From Circinella minor (lineage: Eukaryota > Mucoromycota > Mucoromycetes > Mucorales > Lichtheimiaceae), in contig JAEPRB010000301.1 in NCBI GenBank assembly GCA_016758965.1, positions 1-43,533 on the forward strand: DNA of 43,533 nt, read 5' to 3'. Shown here piece after piece: positions 26,368 through 41,257 of the stretch (position 1 is its first letter; the number at the start of each line of letters is the position of its first letter). The translations under genes and the position numbers were made by a program. The notes beneath the pieces are model-generated. The model was given only the letters and a program-made list of their open reading frames with translations, searched no databases and was not told where the DNA came from.

Positions 26368-26788
26368 AATAAATATATATAAATTTAAGTAGCAAAAAGA
26401 AGCATTGTAATGATTTTTTTTTGTTTAAGGGGGAAGAGGAGGAAGTGAACTTACGAAAAAAAAAGTGATAGTCATGTGTTACAATTTTTATACATGTGAA
26501 GTGCGTTATGTATTAATATGCAAAATGTTCTCCCTGATGAGAGAGGGTCAGTCAATTCCAATCAAAACAAGCATTTTTTTTCTTGTCTTCTTCTTTCTTT
26601 TTGTTTACTTTTTTCCTTCTTCATTTTATTAATTTTCTCACACAGAGACATACGCACATACATTTCACTATTTTTTTCAAAAAAATTATTTAATACTATT
26701 TACGTTGTGATTGAAAGGGGGTGTCGTGTGAATTGTTTTGTTGTTATATATTACCTCAAGACTACACTTTTTTTTTGGTATTTTGTGA

Positions 26789-28564
26789 ATGCAAAAGGCA
26801 TTGAGTCATCGACATTCCTTTCCGCCACCCTCTCATCGATTTAGTAGCCAACAAGATAACCTAATAGCATCACCGTCATCGCCAGTTTTTGATAGTGGCG
26901 GTGATATCAATGCTGCTAATATGGTTAATGGTATGAATACTCCCACTGTGGCCGCTGCCGCTACACCAGGCGTCGATCCTGGTACAACCTCCAGAACAAC
27001 TCCGTCTTCACGATTTTCTGAAATTGAGCAAGTATTACCGTCCGATCCACGTCTTGTCTCCGTTATCGCCTCGCCGCAGCCATCATCATCAACTGCTGAT
27101 CGACTACAACATTCTCAACGGCAGCCGAAACAGCAACATATAGAGCCTTTTATCAGTTCTTTAACCGAAGCCAATTTAAAGTTTCATACCAATTCTGTAA
27201 GTTCAGATTTTACGTTTGCTCACATGGTGCATAAATGAGATTGGAGGGAGCACAAAAAAAATAATCCTCATATATATTAACCACATATATATAATATATA
27301 GTACTCCAATAGCAAAGAAACACGTAAGTTTTATGTTGACTCTTATGTTGAAACGCAAGCCAATGTAATCCAGCTGGAAACGAAATTACAGCGTCGACGA
27401 CGAGCCGAAATTCGATCCTTAGTACCACTTGACATATTATCTCTAAGTGACGAAGTGATCATACAACAACCCGTGACACAATTAATAGTAGAGAACCTTA
27501 CTACAACCTTAGCCGATAACACGACTAATAACAATAATAATAATAGCAGTGTTAATAATAATAACAACCAAAAGAAACGGAGGAAATGGTTTCCACGATG
27601 GTTAATGCCTGTACGTTTCAAAAGAAAGCAAGGAGAAGAACGACAGGAAAAACAACATAAACAGGAGCTAGGGAAACACCAACATGCGTCATTGGAAATA
27701 ACAGCGATGGGGAAAGAGGAAGGAACACTAATCAATAACAATGCTGTTAATCAACAACCATTACAACAGCGGCGATATTCTTCAACATCACCTACCAAAG
27801 CTTCGGCCATAACACCTACTACCGCCACTCCTCCAGTATCTACACCACCCCATGTGGAACGAAATTCATGGGCAGCTCCTGAAACAAGTTATCAACAATA
27901 TCAAAATGAAAAATTAGAGCTTTTGCATGAAGGTCTTTGTGGATTAAATAATGTCAACATTCTTCGTGCACTAGGTGAGCATAATCGAGCTGTTACTGGT
28001 AAGGGTGAGAGGGCAGGAACAACAACGTCAATGATTATATTATCATCGCAACCGCAACTACAAGAACAGCAACAATTACGGCACCAAGATATAAAACGAG
28101 ATTCAGGTGTATCATTTACAACGCAACAGCAACATGCTAATAACAGTAATAAAAGTCGCCGCCGATTTTCAACTCGGTTAAGGTCTGTTCGTGAACAGGA
28201 TGAACAGGAGCAACAACAGCAACAGAATCAACTTGGTAATACATCCACTTTAATTGGATTTCGATATCCACGTATGGTACACCGGAAAACTTTACGAGAT
28301 GCTGCTATTTATGTATTATCTTCAGAACTATCATTCTATGAAAATGAAGATTATTTTGACGATCATGGTTATGTTGATGAAATGGATAATCACCATGACC
28401 AAGGTATAAATATTAATTGTAGAGAACAATGGCAAGAATATTTAAGAAGGAGAGAAAGGTTAGATGCGCTTGATAAGCAAAACTATATTTCGACAAGGCA
28501 ACGACAATGTTATCAACCAAGGAACAAGCGTTTTTCAGATCCTGGACTAATGTTGTATTCTTGA
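26789..28564 (+). CDS. Unknown 556-aa protein, low-complexity with conserved-looking patches
   Basis: I do not recognise this protein. Two exons, 26789-27196 and 27302-28564, join in phase 0 at TCT|GTAAGT...TATAG|TAC. The N-terminal 136 residues are Ser/Pro/Thr-rich. Exon 2 starts with a predicted helical, charged segment (VETQANVIQLETKLQRRRRA, about 150-170), then LVPLDILSLSDEVII. A basic patch KKRRKWFPRWLMPVRFKRK lies near residue 225. Further patches are ENEKLELLHEGLCGLNNV-like, HRKTLRDAAIYVLSSELSFY (about 460) and WQEYLRRRERLDALDKQ near the end. Three basophilic-kinase-like sites occur: RRYSS, RRRFST and KRFSDPG, the last close to the C-terminus. Asn/Gln runs separate the patches. No signal peptide or membrane helix is seen. 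The length of open frame and clean splice site argue that it is a real gene. Confidence 0.75.
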
Positions 28565-29596
28565 TGACTTCTTTCTTTTCTAATACATTTTCTAGCCTAA
28601 AGCAAAGAAATCTTTTTTTCACAGCCTGCTTCTTTCTGCTACTTCTTTTTTCCCTTGTCCTCCTCTACCTCCTCTACCTTCTCCTTCTTCTTTTACTACA
28701 TACAGCTGGAAAGGCATCAGTGCTTCTATAAGAGCTTTATAAACTGTATATATTTAATATTTAAAATCAGAAACAGTAGGAATTATACCTATTAATTTTA
28801 TTATTTTGGTAACGTTAAAAAGCTACTTCATTCCTCTATCTTTTCCTTTGGGAAACATGTAGCCAAAAGCGTACGTCCGGAAAAAAAAATTGCTTATCCT
28901 TTTTTTCATGAACTGTTACTTTTTTTTTGTTTGCTGTCGTTATTTTTATTTCATACATACCATTCCTAATAATCTAGGGGTGTCGGATGAAAAGCAGGGA
29001 CCAAAATGCATAATATAATATTTTACATTTATGTATAAAAACTTTTTAGTTTTTATTTTTTATGTGTAATCTAAAGTATGTAAGCGAATAAAAAAAAACA
29101 AAAGCAACAATAAAAATCTGCCTATATCTTAATTATTACCAGCCAAAAAGAAAAGTGAAAGCTTTTTTTTCAGGATTAAAATAAGTAATATGCGTTATAC
29201 CACTAGCCTTGATACATATTATATTAATTTGTCCCTAATCATCGCTGTGCGCTAGTCGGACATATTTGATTAAGGTCAGATAATGGGGGGGGGGAGTAGT
29301 GTAAACTAAAAAATCTGTAAGAGTAAATAAGGAAAATGTTGAGAGTATAGTTGTAATATATGACGAAGCAAAAAAAAAAAAAGCAAGGTTACGTACCATT
29401 GTTTGTTTTTACTATAAATATTATGTACTGTGTACAAGATTAATCAACTAAAAATACTTTATAGCTGTATTCTTAAGTATCTGCCGTGGATACTTTATTC
29501 ACTTGTGAAATAATTTGATATCTTCCTACGTATATATAGACTCAACGAATTATACTGTTTGGTTGACTAAGCACCGCTACTCTTATAATAGTATTA

Positions 29597-29719
29597 TCAT
29601 TCAATGACTTCTTTCCAATATCCAGTTGACTCCAAACATGACTGTTGCTTCTGAAATTTAGTATTTAATAATGCTGGATCCAGTGAATCATCCAATCTAA
29701 GTAAACCTTGGAAATCCAT
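29597..29719 (-). pseudogene. Possible gene relic, 40-codon frame
   Basis: The frame opens with ATG at 29719 and ends in TGA at 29597. Its product begins MDFQGLLRLDDSLDPALLN and ends TGYWKEVIE, a composition like an ordinary soluble protein. Upstream on the same strand (to about 30160) are further coding-like runs broken by stops, such as FKSGERRAVFEK and a stretch beginning MSLFNRTTEGFKG. I cannot name the family. It may be the decayed 3' end of a gene or transposase, or a short unknown exon. Confidence 0.3.
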
Positions 29720-31656
29720 ATTTGGTTAAAATATTTGATAATAAATAGGGTCAGCTGATTGATACTAATAAATCCCTTATGTACACTGAGTGAAGTAAAC
29801 AGTTTGTAGTAATTAATGATATTGTATTATTACTATTCTTCACTTTGATTTGAATTTTATTGTCTAGTTGAAATGAGAAAGCATTCATCGCTGAGGCTCA
29901 TATTTTTTCAAAAACAGCTCTACGCTCACCCGACTTGAATACTGTCCATCGTAAATACAACATTTACGTCTTGTTGTTTGTGAATCAAATATAAATCGCC
30001 TCAATATACACATTCAATCTATGTTCCATCCACATAATTAATAATAACGATAACCTGCCATCAATCTAGTCCAAGAAACTCTGTAAGCCTTTATCACTAT
30101 GATTATTTCCTTTAAACCCTTCTGTAGTTCTATTAAATAAAGACATTTGATTCTACTAAAATATTCTAGAAAATGTTTGTGCGTTCCTAGTGTTTATTGG
30201 TTGAAAAAATGAAAGATGAAAATAATGTAAATGCTTCATTCCCTTATTTGCTTTATCGTCCATTGTTAATTTGTCTTTAAATAACCGTTCATCCATTTTG
30301 TTATGTACTATTGAAACGTATCATCGATTTGTTGCTTTACGAGGTCAAAGCCGTTCCATATTTAAGCATGTTGTAAATATCATGTGTAAACAGTCTTCAA
30401 TAATAGATAAGTGGGTTCTGAATATGATAAACAGATCGGTTAATAAAAATCATACCAAAGGTAATAAGTTCTTTACACTTGACTCATAATATAATGAAAA
30501 AGTCACTAGAAATTTAATAATAATAAAACCGAATCAATTTACAGGTCATACACTGCGAGCTACAGCTTTCAGTTTAAGTAACTATTATTCATAAGCCAAA
30601 AAATATAAAATCTATATTATGATTTTTTCTATTTGTAGTCACTTTTGAATATAATTTCGGTTAATTTTACAATGAGATAGATTACGTCCGGATTATTGTC
30701 TCATAATAGACTTCATGCTTGATGAAGAGAAAAAACGGAAAGTTTTACATGACCATGTGTATCGTATACAATCACATAAAAATATTTCAGTGATAATATA
30801 ATTTAATATTTCGTGAAGTAATGTAGTTAATAGTAGAGAATCATTAAAATTTATTATACTTTGTTTATTTGATAAGAGTCAAGAGCGTTAAGGTTCTTTG
30901 TGGCAACATACAGCCCTACTGAAACTTGAATAATACAGTACGTAATTTCATGTAAAAAAGGGGAGGAATATTCTTATAAATGGTCAGGAGATTTAACTAT
31001 TTTATCGAGTTACCAAATTATCTATGTACGTATCAATGTTGTTCTTATATAAATAAGATGACCAATTTATAAATGAGGAGTGTACTTCCACCCATTCGCT
31101 TTTAATTACAAAGGATATAATTGATGTATTAATTTTCTTAGTCATAAATATCATGACTTTTCTGCTATGTTTTAGATGTTGGGTATTTCTTAAATAACAA
31201 AACTATAACAATAATACAGGCAACAGCAGTGTCTTATGATTAATATTTTATTCGTCTGAAAACATACCATTGTACGTAATACTAATTTTTCAGTAAAGAA
31301 CAGCCCATTTAATTAAATCGATATAACGTATAATAAAACTACAGTCGAATCAAGCAATGATGTTATACGAAAATGGCAAAATAAAAAAACAATATTATAT
31401 GAATATGGTTTGAAAAGAGCATATTTCTTCTTGTGTCCTTTTGACAAGAGAGAAGACACATTGAATACAGTTACAGAACTTATGAGATGTTGCTCGAGTT
31501 GTAGAAATATGGATACAAAAACTATATGGAGTCACCCTCTTGTGTTACGACATCTCCATTATTTAGAATAAATGTCTTCTAGTTACAGTGTCAGATCAAG
31601 AATAGAACTTAATGCTCATTATGTAGAATAGTATACACAATTATTAAATTATAGTA

Positions 31657-31807
31657 TAGTTTACTCCCGATTAGTGCAACTCGTCCAAAAACCTTGATGC
31701 AAGTTGCAAGTCGCGATTCCATTAAGTATTCTCAACATTTCCAAAAACAAAGGGTGGATAACTGAGAGATTTGCAAAAGTGGGAGGTGCAAAAACGGGGG
31801 TTGACTG
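31657..31807. mobile_element. Degenerate MITE with the same terminus, copy 2
   Basis: The right end reads GGTGCAAAAACGGGGGTTGACTG followed by TA (31808-31809), matching the right end of the element at 15902-16002. The left end, TAGTTTACTCCCGATTAGTGCAA after a TA (31655-31656), matches the reverse complement of the right end at about two thirds of positions if one inserted base is allowed. The element is about 150 bp, non-coding and more diverged than copy 1. A TTGCAAAAGTGGGAG unit just inside the right end parallels the direct units of copy 1. Confidence 0.6.
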
Positions 31808-34384
31808 TATACATCATGATAAAGATAGTAATTAAATATATACATATCATAAGCTCTTTCAGGTATATTATTATAACATCAATATACACAGCGCCAAGTA
31901 GTTCTTTCTATATTATCACTCAAGGCTATAGTGTCAATCAGCCCATGATTCAATAAACAGGTTACCTTTTACAAAATATTGGAAAGAGTATTATCTTACC
32001 CTTATTCCGTCTTCATATACGTAGCAGGACCGAGACTTAATCTTGCTGCTGACGATAGTACGTACGTAATAGAAAGATATTTTAGATAATTTAAAATTAT
32101 TCTCCATGAAATGGAGAAGTCAGTTTATTTTTCAACAGTGGCTAAAGTTATTCCATCAAGGATGCGAGTGTTGGTGTTTTTAATGCTACTAGTGACTAAA
32201 ATTTCATTTAGTTACTTTCTTTTTTCTTTTTTTAACTCAAACTCTGGTTTTGTGAGCCATACTAAAAACCAATTATTATCACTGTGTCAAGAATTAAAGA
32301 AAACTTTATTTTTATAAAGTTGATGGTTAGGGTCACCATAATTATCTCTTTCACGACAAGAAAAAGAAGACATTGTTCTTCTGATTTGAACTTAAATTTG
32401 TTTCGTCCCCTTTTAAACGTCAATGAGAAACGATTTTTTTTTAAAAAAATAGATTGTAGATAATTTGTTTTAATTATATACTAATAATAATACGTGGCTA
32501 ATCAATAATTATTTATAATCGAATATATTATACGTGCGTATTCTAGTACGTATGTTTTTATTTTTTACTTTATTTTATTTGAATTATCTACGTATTTATT
32601 ATAAAAAAAGTTAAATGTTTTCTATTCATCAACTAGATTGTCTCTGTATTTTTAAAAAAAGCTGTTGCTGAAAAAAAAATGTACTACATTTTATCTACGT
32701 ATCAAATAACTTGTCCTAAAAAAGAATAGACATTTACGCATTGCGTTAACCCACAATTACGCCTGTAAAAACGTTACGTAGTGAAACGAAAAAAAAAACA
32801 TGTTCTGGACTTTGTTAAATTAAAAATATCATCTCCTCAATTTTATCTTTGGGATAATGAAAGACCCGATGAATGTATGACAACTACAATGCTGCTGCCA
32901 GTTGTTATACGTATTAAATTTTTTTTTGGCTACATAATTAGAGTTTGGGCTTAGTTAATTGAAAGATTTACAAAAAAAGGAGTTGTGAACATCGTTGCAC
33001 AATCAAGATAAGCTAGAAAAATTCTTCATCACCAAAAAAAAAAAAAAGTTTATTATAGAAGAAACTCAAAGCTAGTGTAACTATATTAAAAAGAGTATTT
33101 CCGAATTTTTTTTTTGTCACCACCGTCACCAGCCTTTAGAGCTTTGGAGTAACATACTAATATGGTGAAAGATATTATATATTTTTTTCACAATCATTGA
33201 TTGACGCTGATACACAACAAGAAGAAAACTTGACAAATCACAGTATCAATTAGTTTTTTTTCTTTAAGATACTCGAGGCAATCAGATTTTTTCTTCTCTC
33301 TAAATATAATTAATATTAAGTCTGTTTACGTATGCAAGTTCTTATAAAGGGATACTATCTGACCAATGTCAATTTGATAACTGTCAATAAATTATTATTT
33401 TAAACTTACACTTGATGGCTATACAATATCAAACAAGTTTTTCTCTATTATAAATACATTGTAGATTTCTTTTCAATGAAATTCTTATCAAGGTAGTTAT
33501 AATAAAATTTAATCCCTCTGCTAATTTTTTGATTATCATCATAACAATTAAAAAACTATCAATTTTATTAATCTTTTTGCTGAAATTTATAATTTACGTA
33601 CGTACGGGAAAAAATGTAAAACGCGAGTTTCTAACAGTTCGGATTGAATGTAGTCCCGCTCGTCAGATTCAAAACATGTTGCATAATTCGATAAGCTGCA
33701 TTTGCTACCTCGAATGTTTAAAAAGAGTGCAAAGCATAAGACACGTGATTTGATATTATTAATATGATACGTACCTGTTTAGAGTTATTCATTTGATGGC
33801 AATTTTTCAAACCGATAAAGCCTTTTATAATTTCTTTATTCGCTTGGCTCCCAAGCGTTATTGTATTAAAATAACTAGCTTCTTTTTTCAAAGCAAATAT
33901 TAAGTTTGTTTATCCAATACGTAACATTCTATATGCCTTTTTTTTAGTTACAGCAATAGTAATTATACGCTAACAACAACAGTGGCTTACTGTAGATACT
34001 GTTTTTTTTTGACATATCATACGTATCATAAAGTAAATAAAAAATTCATTAGTGAAATATACATTGACAGATATGCTATCATATTACTGAAATTACAACA
34101 CAATCTGTGAAGAAAAGAGTTTAAATACATAAAATATATATTATGAGCTCTTGATATATAATTATATCTGTCTGCTCCATTTGAATTATCCTCTTTATAT
34201 GCATAATCATAAGACAGAGACGAGTTTTTTGAGGTCGGCAGGATTATTGTTGACTCCATTAACCAATAAAATTATTTATCAAAACGGCGTTTAAATCAAA
34301 TCCACACAGAAAAAAAAAAGCATCCACTTTTTTTTTAATCAACTTTATACACGGATACACATAGCACATATAAATATACCAAAC

Positions 34385-36265
<1,881 letters not shown>

Positions 36266-38173
36266 ATATATATATATATATGTATATATATATAAAAGAA
36301 AAGGTCATTATTATTAATAGCCAACAAACGCACAAAATTATATATAAGTTATATACCAGTTTGTTTCATTTAGTTATCTTTTTTATTATTTTTGCTTAAG
36401 AAAAAAAAAAGACTCTCTTCTCCATGTGTAAATGTAGTAAATTGAGAGTGTATATGTAAATGTGATTGTGAACTGGATTCCTTATCCACTATTTCGGATT
36501 TATAATTTAGAGTGAAGAGAATTAATAAATTAAATATACACAGCTTCATTTTTTTTATTATACGTATTATATTACCCCAAAATGATAGTAAACTACGACC
36601 ATAATAGTACTAGTACTAAATGGTCGGTTCAGAACAAAGATGGTAACAAGTCCACCGTTAAAGGATCGTACAGCATAATATTATATCATTTATCGAATGA
36701 TTATTGCGATTTTTTTTTGTTTAGCTGTTTAATTTAATGTAATACAAGAAGCAAAGAAGATTCACGGGATAATAATCTTTAAAAGGAAACAAGATGAATA
36801 ATCCCTGGAAGGGTTTAATTTTTTGTTGTTGTGTTATATTTATATATATATGTGTGTGTGTCTTATATGGTGGTTGTTGTGAGGTGGGTCTTATCCATTT
36901 TTATTCAGTCAAAGCCACGATTGAAAAAAAAAAGTAATATAAATCCTCGGTTCCGGTCTTCGGAGGAACAAAAAAAAAGTATCATAAGAGTTCTCTGTTT
37001 TCTTTTTTTTTGATTGACTTTATATACATGCAAAAAAAGCTTAAAAAGAAATATAAAAAAGCTTATGTGTACTATGTATATGTTTTCAATATCAAAATAT
37101 CAAAATACTGAATAGATTAATCCAGATAATTGGACAAAAAAAAAAAAAGAAAAAAAAAGAGGGAGTTTAATGTGATAGGACATAAGGATCCAATTTGGAA
37201 AAACCTGTTCAAAAAAAGTGTGTGCGTATTTGGTATATATGCTGTGTGATGTGTAGTACAGCATTAGTTTCACAAAACACAAAAAAGCAACTCCATTCAA
37301 TATTGAAAATAATGTAGCACATCCTTATTTTTTCAGAAAAATCATTGAGAGAATAATACGTTTATATCATGTGAATTAATAAATAATAGTCAATAAAGAA
37401 TTCACGCATATATATTAAAAATATTTATATTCTAAAAGATAAAGAAAACAAGAGAAGAGGAGAAAATGGGATTCTTTTTTTTTGGGGGGTGGGTGGGGGT
37501 ATAGAGGAGTAAAAAGAAAGAAAGAAGAATGGGGGAATTATATACTGTAGGGGGAGAATGATATGATGATAAAGAAGAAGACAAGAAGAAAGGGATTAAT
37601 GATTAATGATTATTATTATTGATAGGGATTATTCGATTGACATTATAACTTATATAATTTATAAACAATCTTTTAATCGGATGTGTATCAACAGAAAGGG
37701 AATTCTTTTTTATACATAAAATGGTATAATATATATAATATTATGTAGGAGTAATATGTATGGATTGTTGGATTTGTTATTATTATTATCATATACGCCA
37801 CGTTTACTTCTCGCTTGTCAGGGTAAAAAAGACTTATTATTATTACTTCTAAGAATTTTATTATTATTATTATTATTTTCTTCTTCTTTTTATTTCTTTT
37901 CTTTATAGCCAAAACACTCCTTTTTCTTATTTCTTATTTCTTTTTTCTTATTTATTTTTATTTTTATTTTTATTTTAGATATATAATTATAATATATAAT
38001 AATATATATTATTATTATCATTTTTATCATTTTAAATATTATATTATCAAATTTGAAAAAGTATTATTTATATCTAAAAAAAGGATATTAATCTAAAAAA
38101 AAAAAAAAAAAAAAAACAAAGCTAAAAAAAAATAAAAGCACTTTTTTCTTTCTTTCTACCTCCTCGGTCCCGT
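36266..38173. other. Intergenic region between GTR1 and the WD40-like gene
   Basis: About 1.9 kb between two plus-strand genes, holding the GTR1 3' UTR and the promoter of the next gene. It is dominated by simple sequence: TA runs near 36268-36294, TTA tracts near 37855-37877, an A tract near 38096-38116 and TTTTTA repeats near 37950-37978. No open frame looks coding on either strand. Confidence 0.5.
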
Positions 38174-39415
38174 ATGGCGTACTATGAGGCTGATTGTGAA
38201 GATCTATTTTATGATGATGACACGACTATAAATCAATATTATGATAACCACAATGACCAACAGTCAAGTAACAATGCTAATATAAATCAACCACCACCAA
38301 TATACTGTGAAATGTACAATGACAACAATAACAATAATAACGACTTAAATCACGTGTTAGAAGAACAACAACAACAACAACAACAACAACAAATGAATGA
38401 TATTGAAATGACCATTGAAGACGATGTTTATGACGAAGGCGCGTATAGTGACGATTCCGAATATTCGTTAGATTACGAATACCTGGGTCCACGAAATCCC
38501 AATTATCGGTGTCAAGATGATCCGGATAGTGATGCTTCTGAATTGTCGGATTCGGAAAACAATTTAAACTACCAACAACAATATGATGAACAACAACGAA
38601 GGACAACAGCAGCAGGTTTCGACATGTGGGACGAAGATCCTTATAGTACGAATGACTATACCTGGGAATCCAATGACATGCGGTTGACACACTTTATTAA
38701 GTTTCGACAAAACGAATTAAACCAATTACTATTACCAAGCTGGCACGGTAAAAGTTTTTGGAGAAAAGATAAAGGATGGCCTAAACAATTACCTTCTTCT
38801 TGTTCTACTACTAATCATGATCAAGCTGCTAATGCATTATGTATGGTATTAAGTAATTATGGTATGATGGAACAATTGTATGCTATTTATCGTAATCGTA
38901 TTTTTGAATGTGGTCGTCCTCGTATTGAAACAAGTTCCGATCAATTTCCGATACCTGCTAATATGCAACCAAATTTTTCTACTAATACTATAATTACTCC
39001 TACTATTATGACGACCCATCAAGAACAACAACAGCAACATGATACACTGACGTGGATCGATAGTGATCATGTTTCTTATTCTTCCTTTCCTTTAACTACA
39101 ACAACTACTAATACAACAACAACAACAACAACTCCTGGAGTTGCATCGTCATCAACGTCATTTCCGCTATCTTCAATACCTCTACAACAACAACAAGAGT
39201 CCGCATTTCCATCTTCATCATCTATACCATTAGCATCATCCTCGTTTACTGCTGTTTCTATTACTAACAACAACAACAATAATAATAATTATAATAATAA
39301 CAACGATACTAATAATAATAATAATAAGTATAACAACGATACTAATAATAATAATAATAAGTATAATAATAATCCAAGTACAAACATGGGCACAAGTACA
39401 AGTAGTGGAAGTGGC

Positions 39416-39456
<41 letters not shown>

Positions 39457-41257
39457 CAAATTTTGTGAAACGCACTTGGCCGTATCGTTACGGCGATCAA
39501 CAATATTACAGCCAGACGATAATGAAAAGTCGAATACCTCCTCCTCTTCCTCAACATCATCAGCAAATGCAATGAAAACAGTATTAACATCATCTTCATT
39601 ATCATCATTATCATCATTACCACCTACCGGTATAGCAAGATTTCGACCTTTTACAAAATATATTCGACGAGCAGATTTTCCTCCTGTTTATCCTCAAGAT
39701 TCTTATCTTGCTCTAGATTTCGAACCTCTTTGTTTAGCACATAAATATGGCTATATGGCTATTGGTGGACTTGAAGGAGAATTCGAATTATATTGCTGTA
39801 TGGATCACCAACAACCTAGGAAAATCTGGGGTACTAAATTCAAGAGTCGAAATAATGTTCAGCTCATGACAAATGCAATTCAAATTGTACGTTGGAAAAA
39901 ATCATCCTCACGAATGCAACAAGATTCTGATGATGGCCGTGACAATTGTGACTACAACAACGATGAACAAGATAGAAAAAGAGAAGAAAATGATGAAGAA
40001 TGCGAGTATGAATATATGCTTATCGCATGTATGAACGAGGCTGGAATCCTTGTTTACAAGCTACCTTCTCATCACGAATGTCAATCTATGCCGGCATGCC
40101 GGAGTCAAGAATCATCATCCACGACAACCACACCAGAAGTTGTTCAACTTTACACTCATCTTCGATGTTTTGACCATGTCGCCGTCAATGATGCTAAAGT
40201 GAGTCATGATGGGAAGCAAATGGTTTGTGTTGGTGATGATGCTTATATTTTCATATTGGATACTACAAGACATCCAGAAACGGGTCTATTGACTTTTGGA
40301 CAACCTAAGAAATTACATGTGCCTTGTCATTTATTGAAATGTAATGGTGGATCCGGTCAAGATATGCCTTATTCTTCACAATATGTTGCATGGAGTCAAT
40401 CGAGTCGACATTTTGCACATACTTCGGATACACATAATAATGTCTTTGTTTGGCGTGCTGATACAAAGCAAGTTTTATATTCAATTGATGCAGGTGGTTA
40501 TACTTATGCTATCTCTTTTCATCCACGCCTTGAAGGTGTATTGGTATTTACCAATAGATATGGATATTTTCATACGGTTAATCTAGAAGAAGCAAAAAGA
40601 CCAAAATCAAATGAAGTGTTGAACATTCTTGATTTTGATCATCAGACATCTGAATCACGTGGTCATATATGTACAAATCAATGTATATATTCTATTGCTG
40701 CTGCTGCTGCTACAACAACGACCAATAGCAATAACAATAACGATAGGGATCATCCAGTCAATCATACGACAGATATGCATGCACATCAAGAAATTACTAT
40801 GGTATCGTTTCGTGGAGAGCGAGATCGAAGGTTACGTATACTGGCTAAAATCAATGGAATTCAATGGTCGAATGATGGACGTTATTTATATGTTGCTACC
40901 AAGAAACGTATTTTGGCTTATGAATTTATCAAGACAGCACAAAACATTAACACATTATTGGATATCACTGGTAAACAAGCACGTGGATTTTTGGAAAGGT
41001 TTCATCGTCAATCTTTATCATCAAAAGAATTAGAAGAAGAAGCTAATAAGGAACTAGCAAGACGACGACGACGACAAAGAAGAAAAAAGGCACAAGTATG
41101 TACACTAAGAAGAAAATCATCAAGAAAACGAAAAAGAGATGAAAATGATGAAAATAATACAAAACTTGGGATGGTTTGGTTAGAAAAATGGTTATCGATT
41201 CCTAGTCCTATTCGTCATCGTATTCTTGGTGAAACTCAATTGGCAAGTCATTGGTAA
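38174..41257 (+). CDS. Large WD40-like protein (probably DUF2415-type fungal family)
   Basis: A single-exon protein of 1027 aa. Residues 1 to about 480 are acidic and mostly low complexity, with Gln, Asn and Thr runs and a poly-Ser tract, but include a conserved-looking stretch DMRLTHFIKFRQNELNQLLL with WHGKSFWRKDKGWPKQLPSS. The second half looks like a beta-propeller: RRADFPPVYPQDSYLALDFE (about 495), YGYMAIGGLEGEFELY, VSHDGKQMVCVGDDAYIFIL (about 675), SRHFAHTSDTHNNVFVWRAD, YTYAISFHPRLEGVLVFTNR and IQWSNDGRYLYVATKKRILA. These are degenerate WD repeats. The VSHDGKQMVCVGDD region resembles the DUF2415 motif, from memory. Basic clusters RRRRRQRRKKA and RRKSSRKRKRDEN near 960-990 suggest a nuclear localisation signal. 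Function is unknown; a scaffold role is only a guess from the fold. Confidence 0.85.
39304..39369 (+). repeat. Two-copy 33-bp tandem repeat inside the WD40-like gene
   Basis: Two nearly identical 33-nt units (39304-39336 and 39337-39369) encode an 11-residue unit with the pattern DTNNNNNKYNN. They sit in the Asn-rich linker and keep the frame, consistent with replication slippage. Confidence 0.85.
39416..39456 (+). repeat. (AGT)n microsatellite encoding poly-Ser
   Basis: An uninterrupted AGT run encodes a serine tract. The run uses a single serine codon, so it is a slippage product and likely to vary in length between strains. Confidence 0.85.

Larger units (their letters stand above)
28565..34384. 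other. 5.8 kb gene-poor spacer with MITE copy 2 and decayed coding-like fragments
   Basis: The longest gene-free stretch of the window. It contains a second TA-flanked MITE (about 31657-31807). On the minus strand between about 29590 and 30160 there are several broken coding-like frames, the clearest being 40 codons at 29597-29719. No intact transposase, tRNA or rRNA was found. The last few hundred bases hold the GTR1 promoter. Compared with flanking regions it has fewer A/T homopolymers, which fits decayed unique or transposon sequence rather than UTR or promoter. Confidence 0.45.

Noticed and set aside
27343..27741. 132-codon minus-strand frame rich in Leu and Cys, looking like a membrane protein
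   Set aside because: It overlaps the second exon of the unknown 556-aa gene, and the Leu run is the complement of its Asn/AAT tract.
31430..31475. GTGTC...GACAC pair considered as a transposon end
   Set aside because: Only five bases are inverted and there is no target duplication; expected by chance.
39236..39623. Minus-strand frames of poly-Thr and poly-Tyr
   Set aside because: They are complements of the AGT and AAT repeats of the WD40-like gene, not genes.
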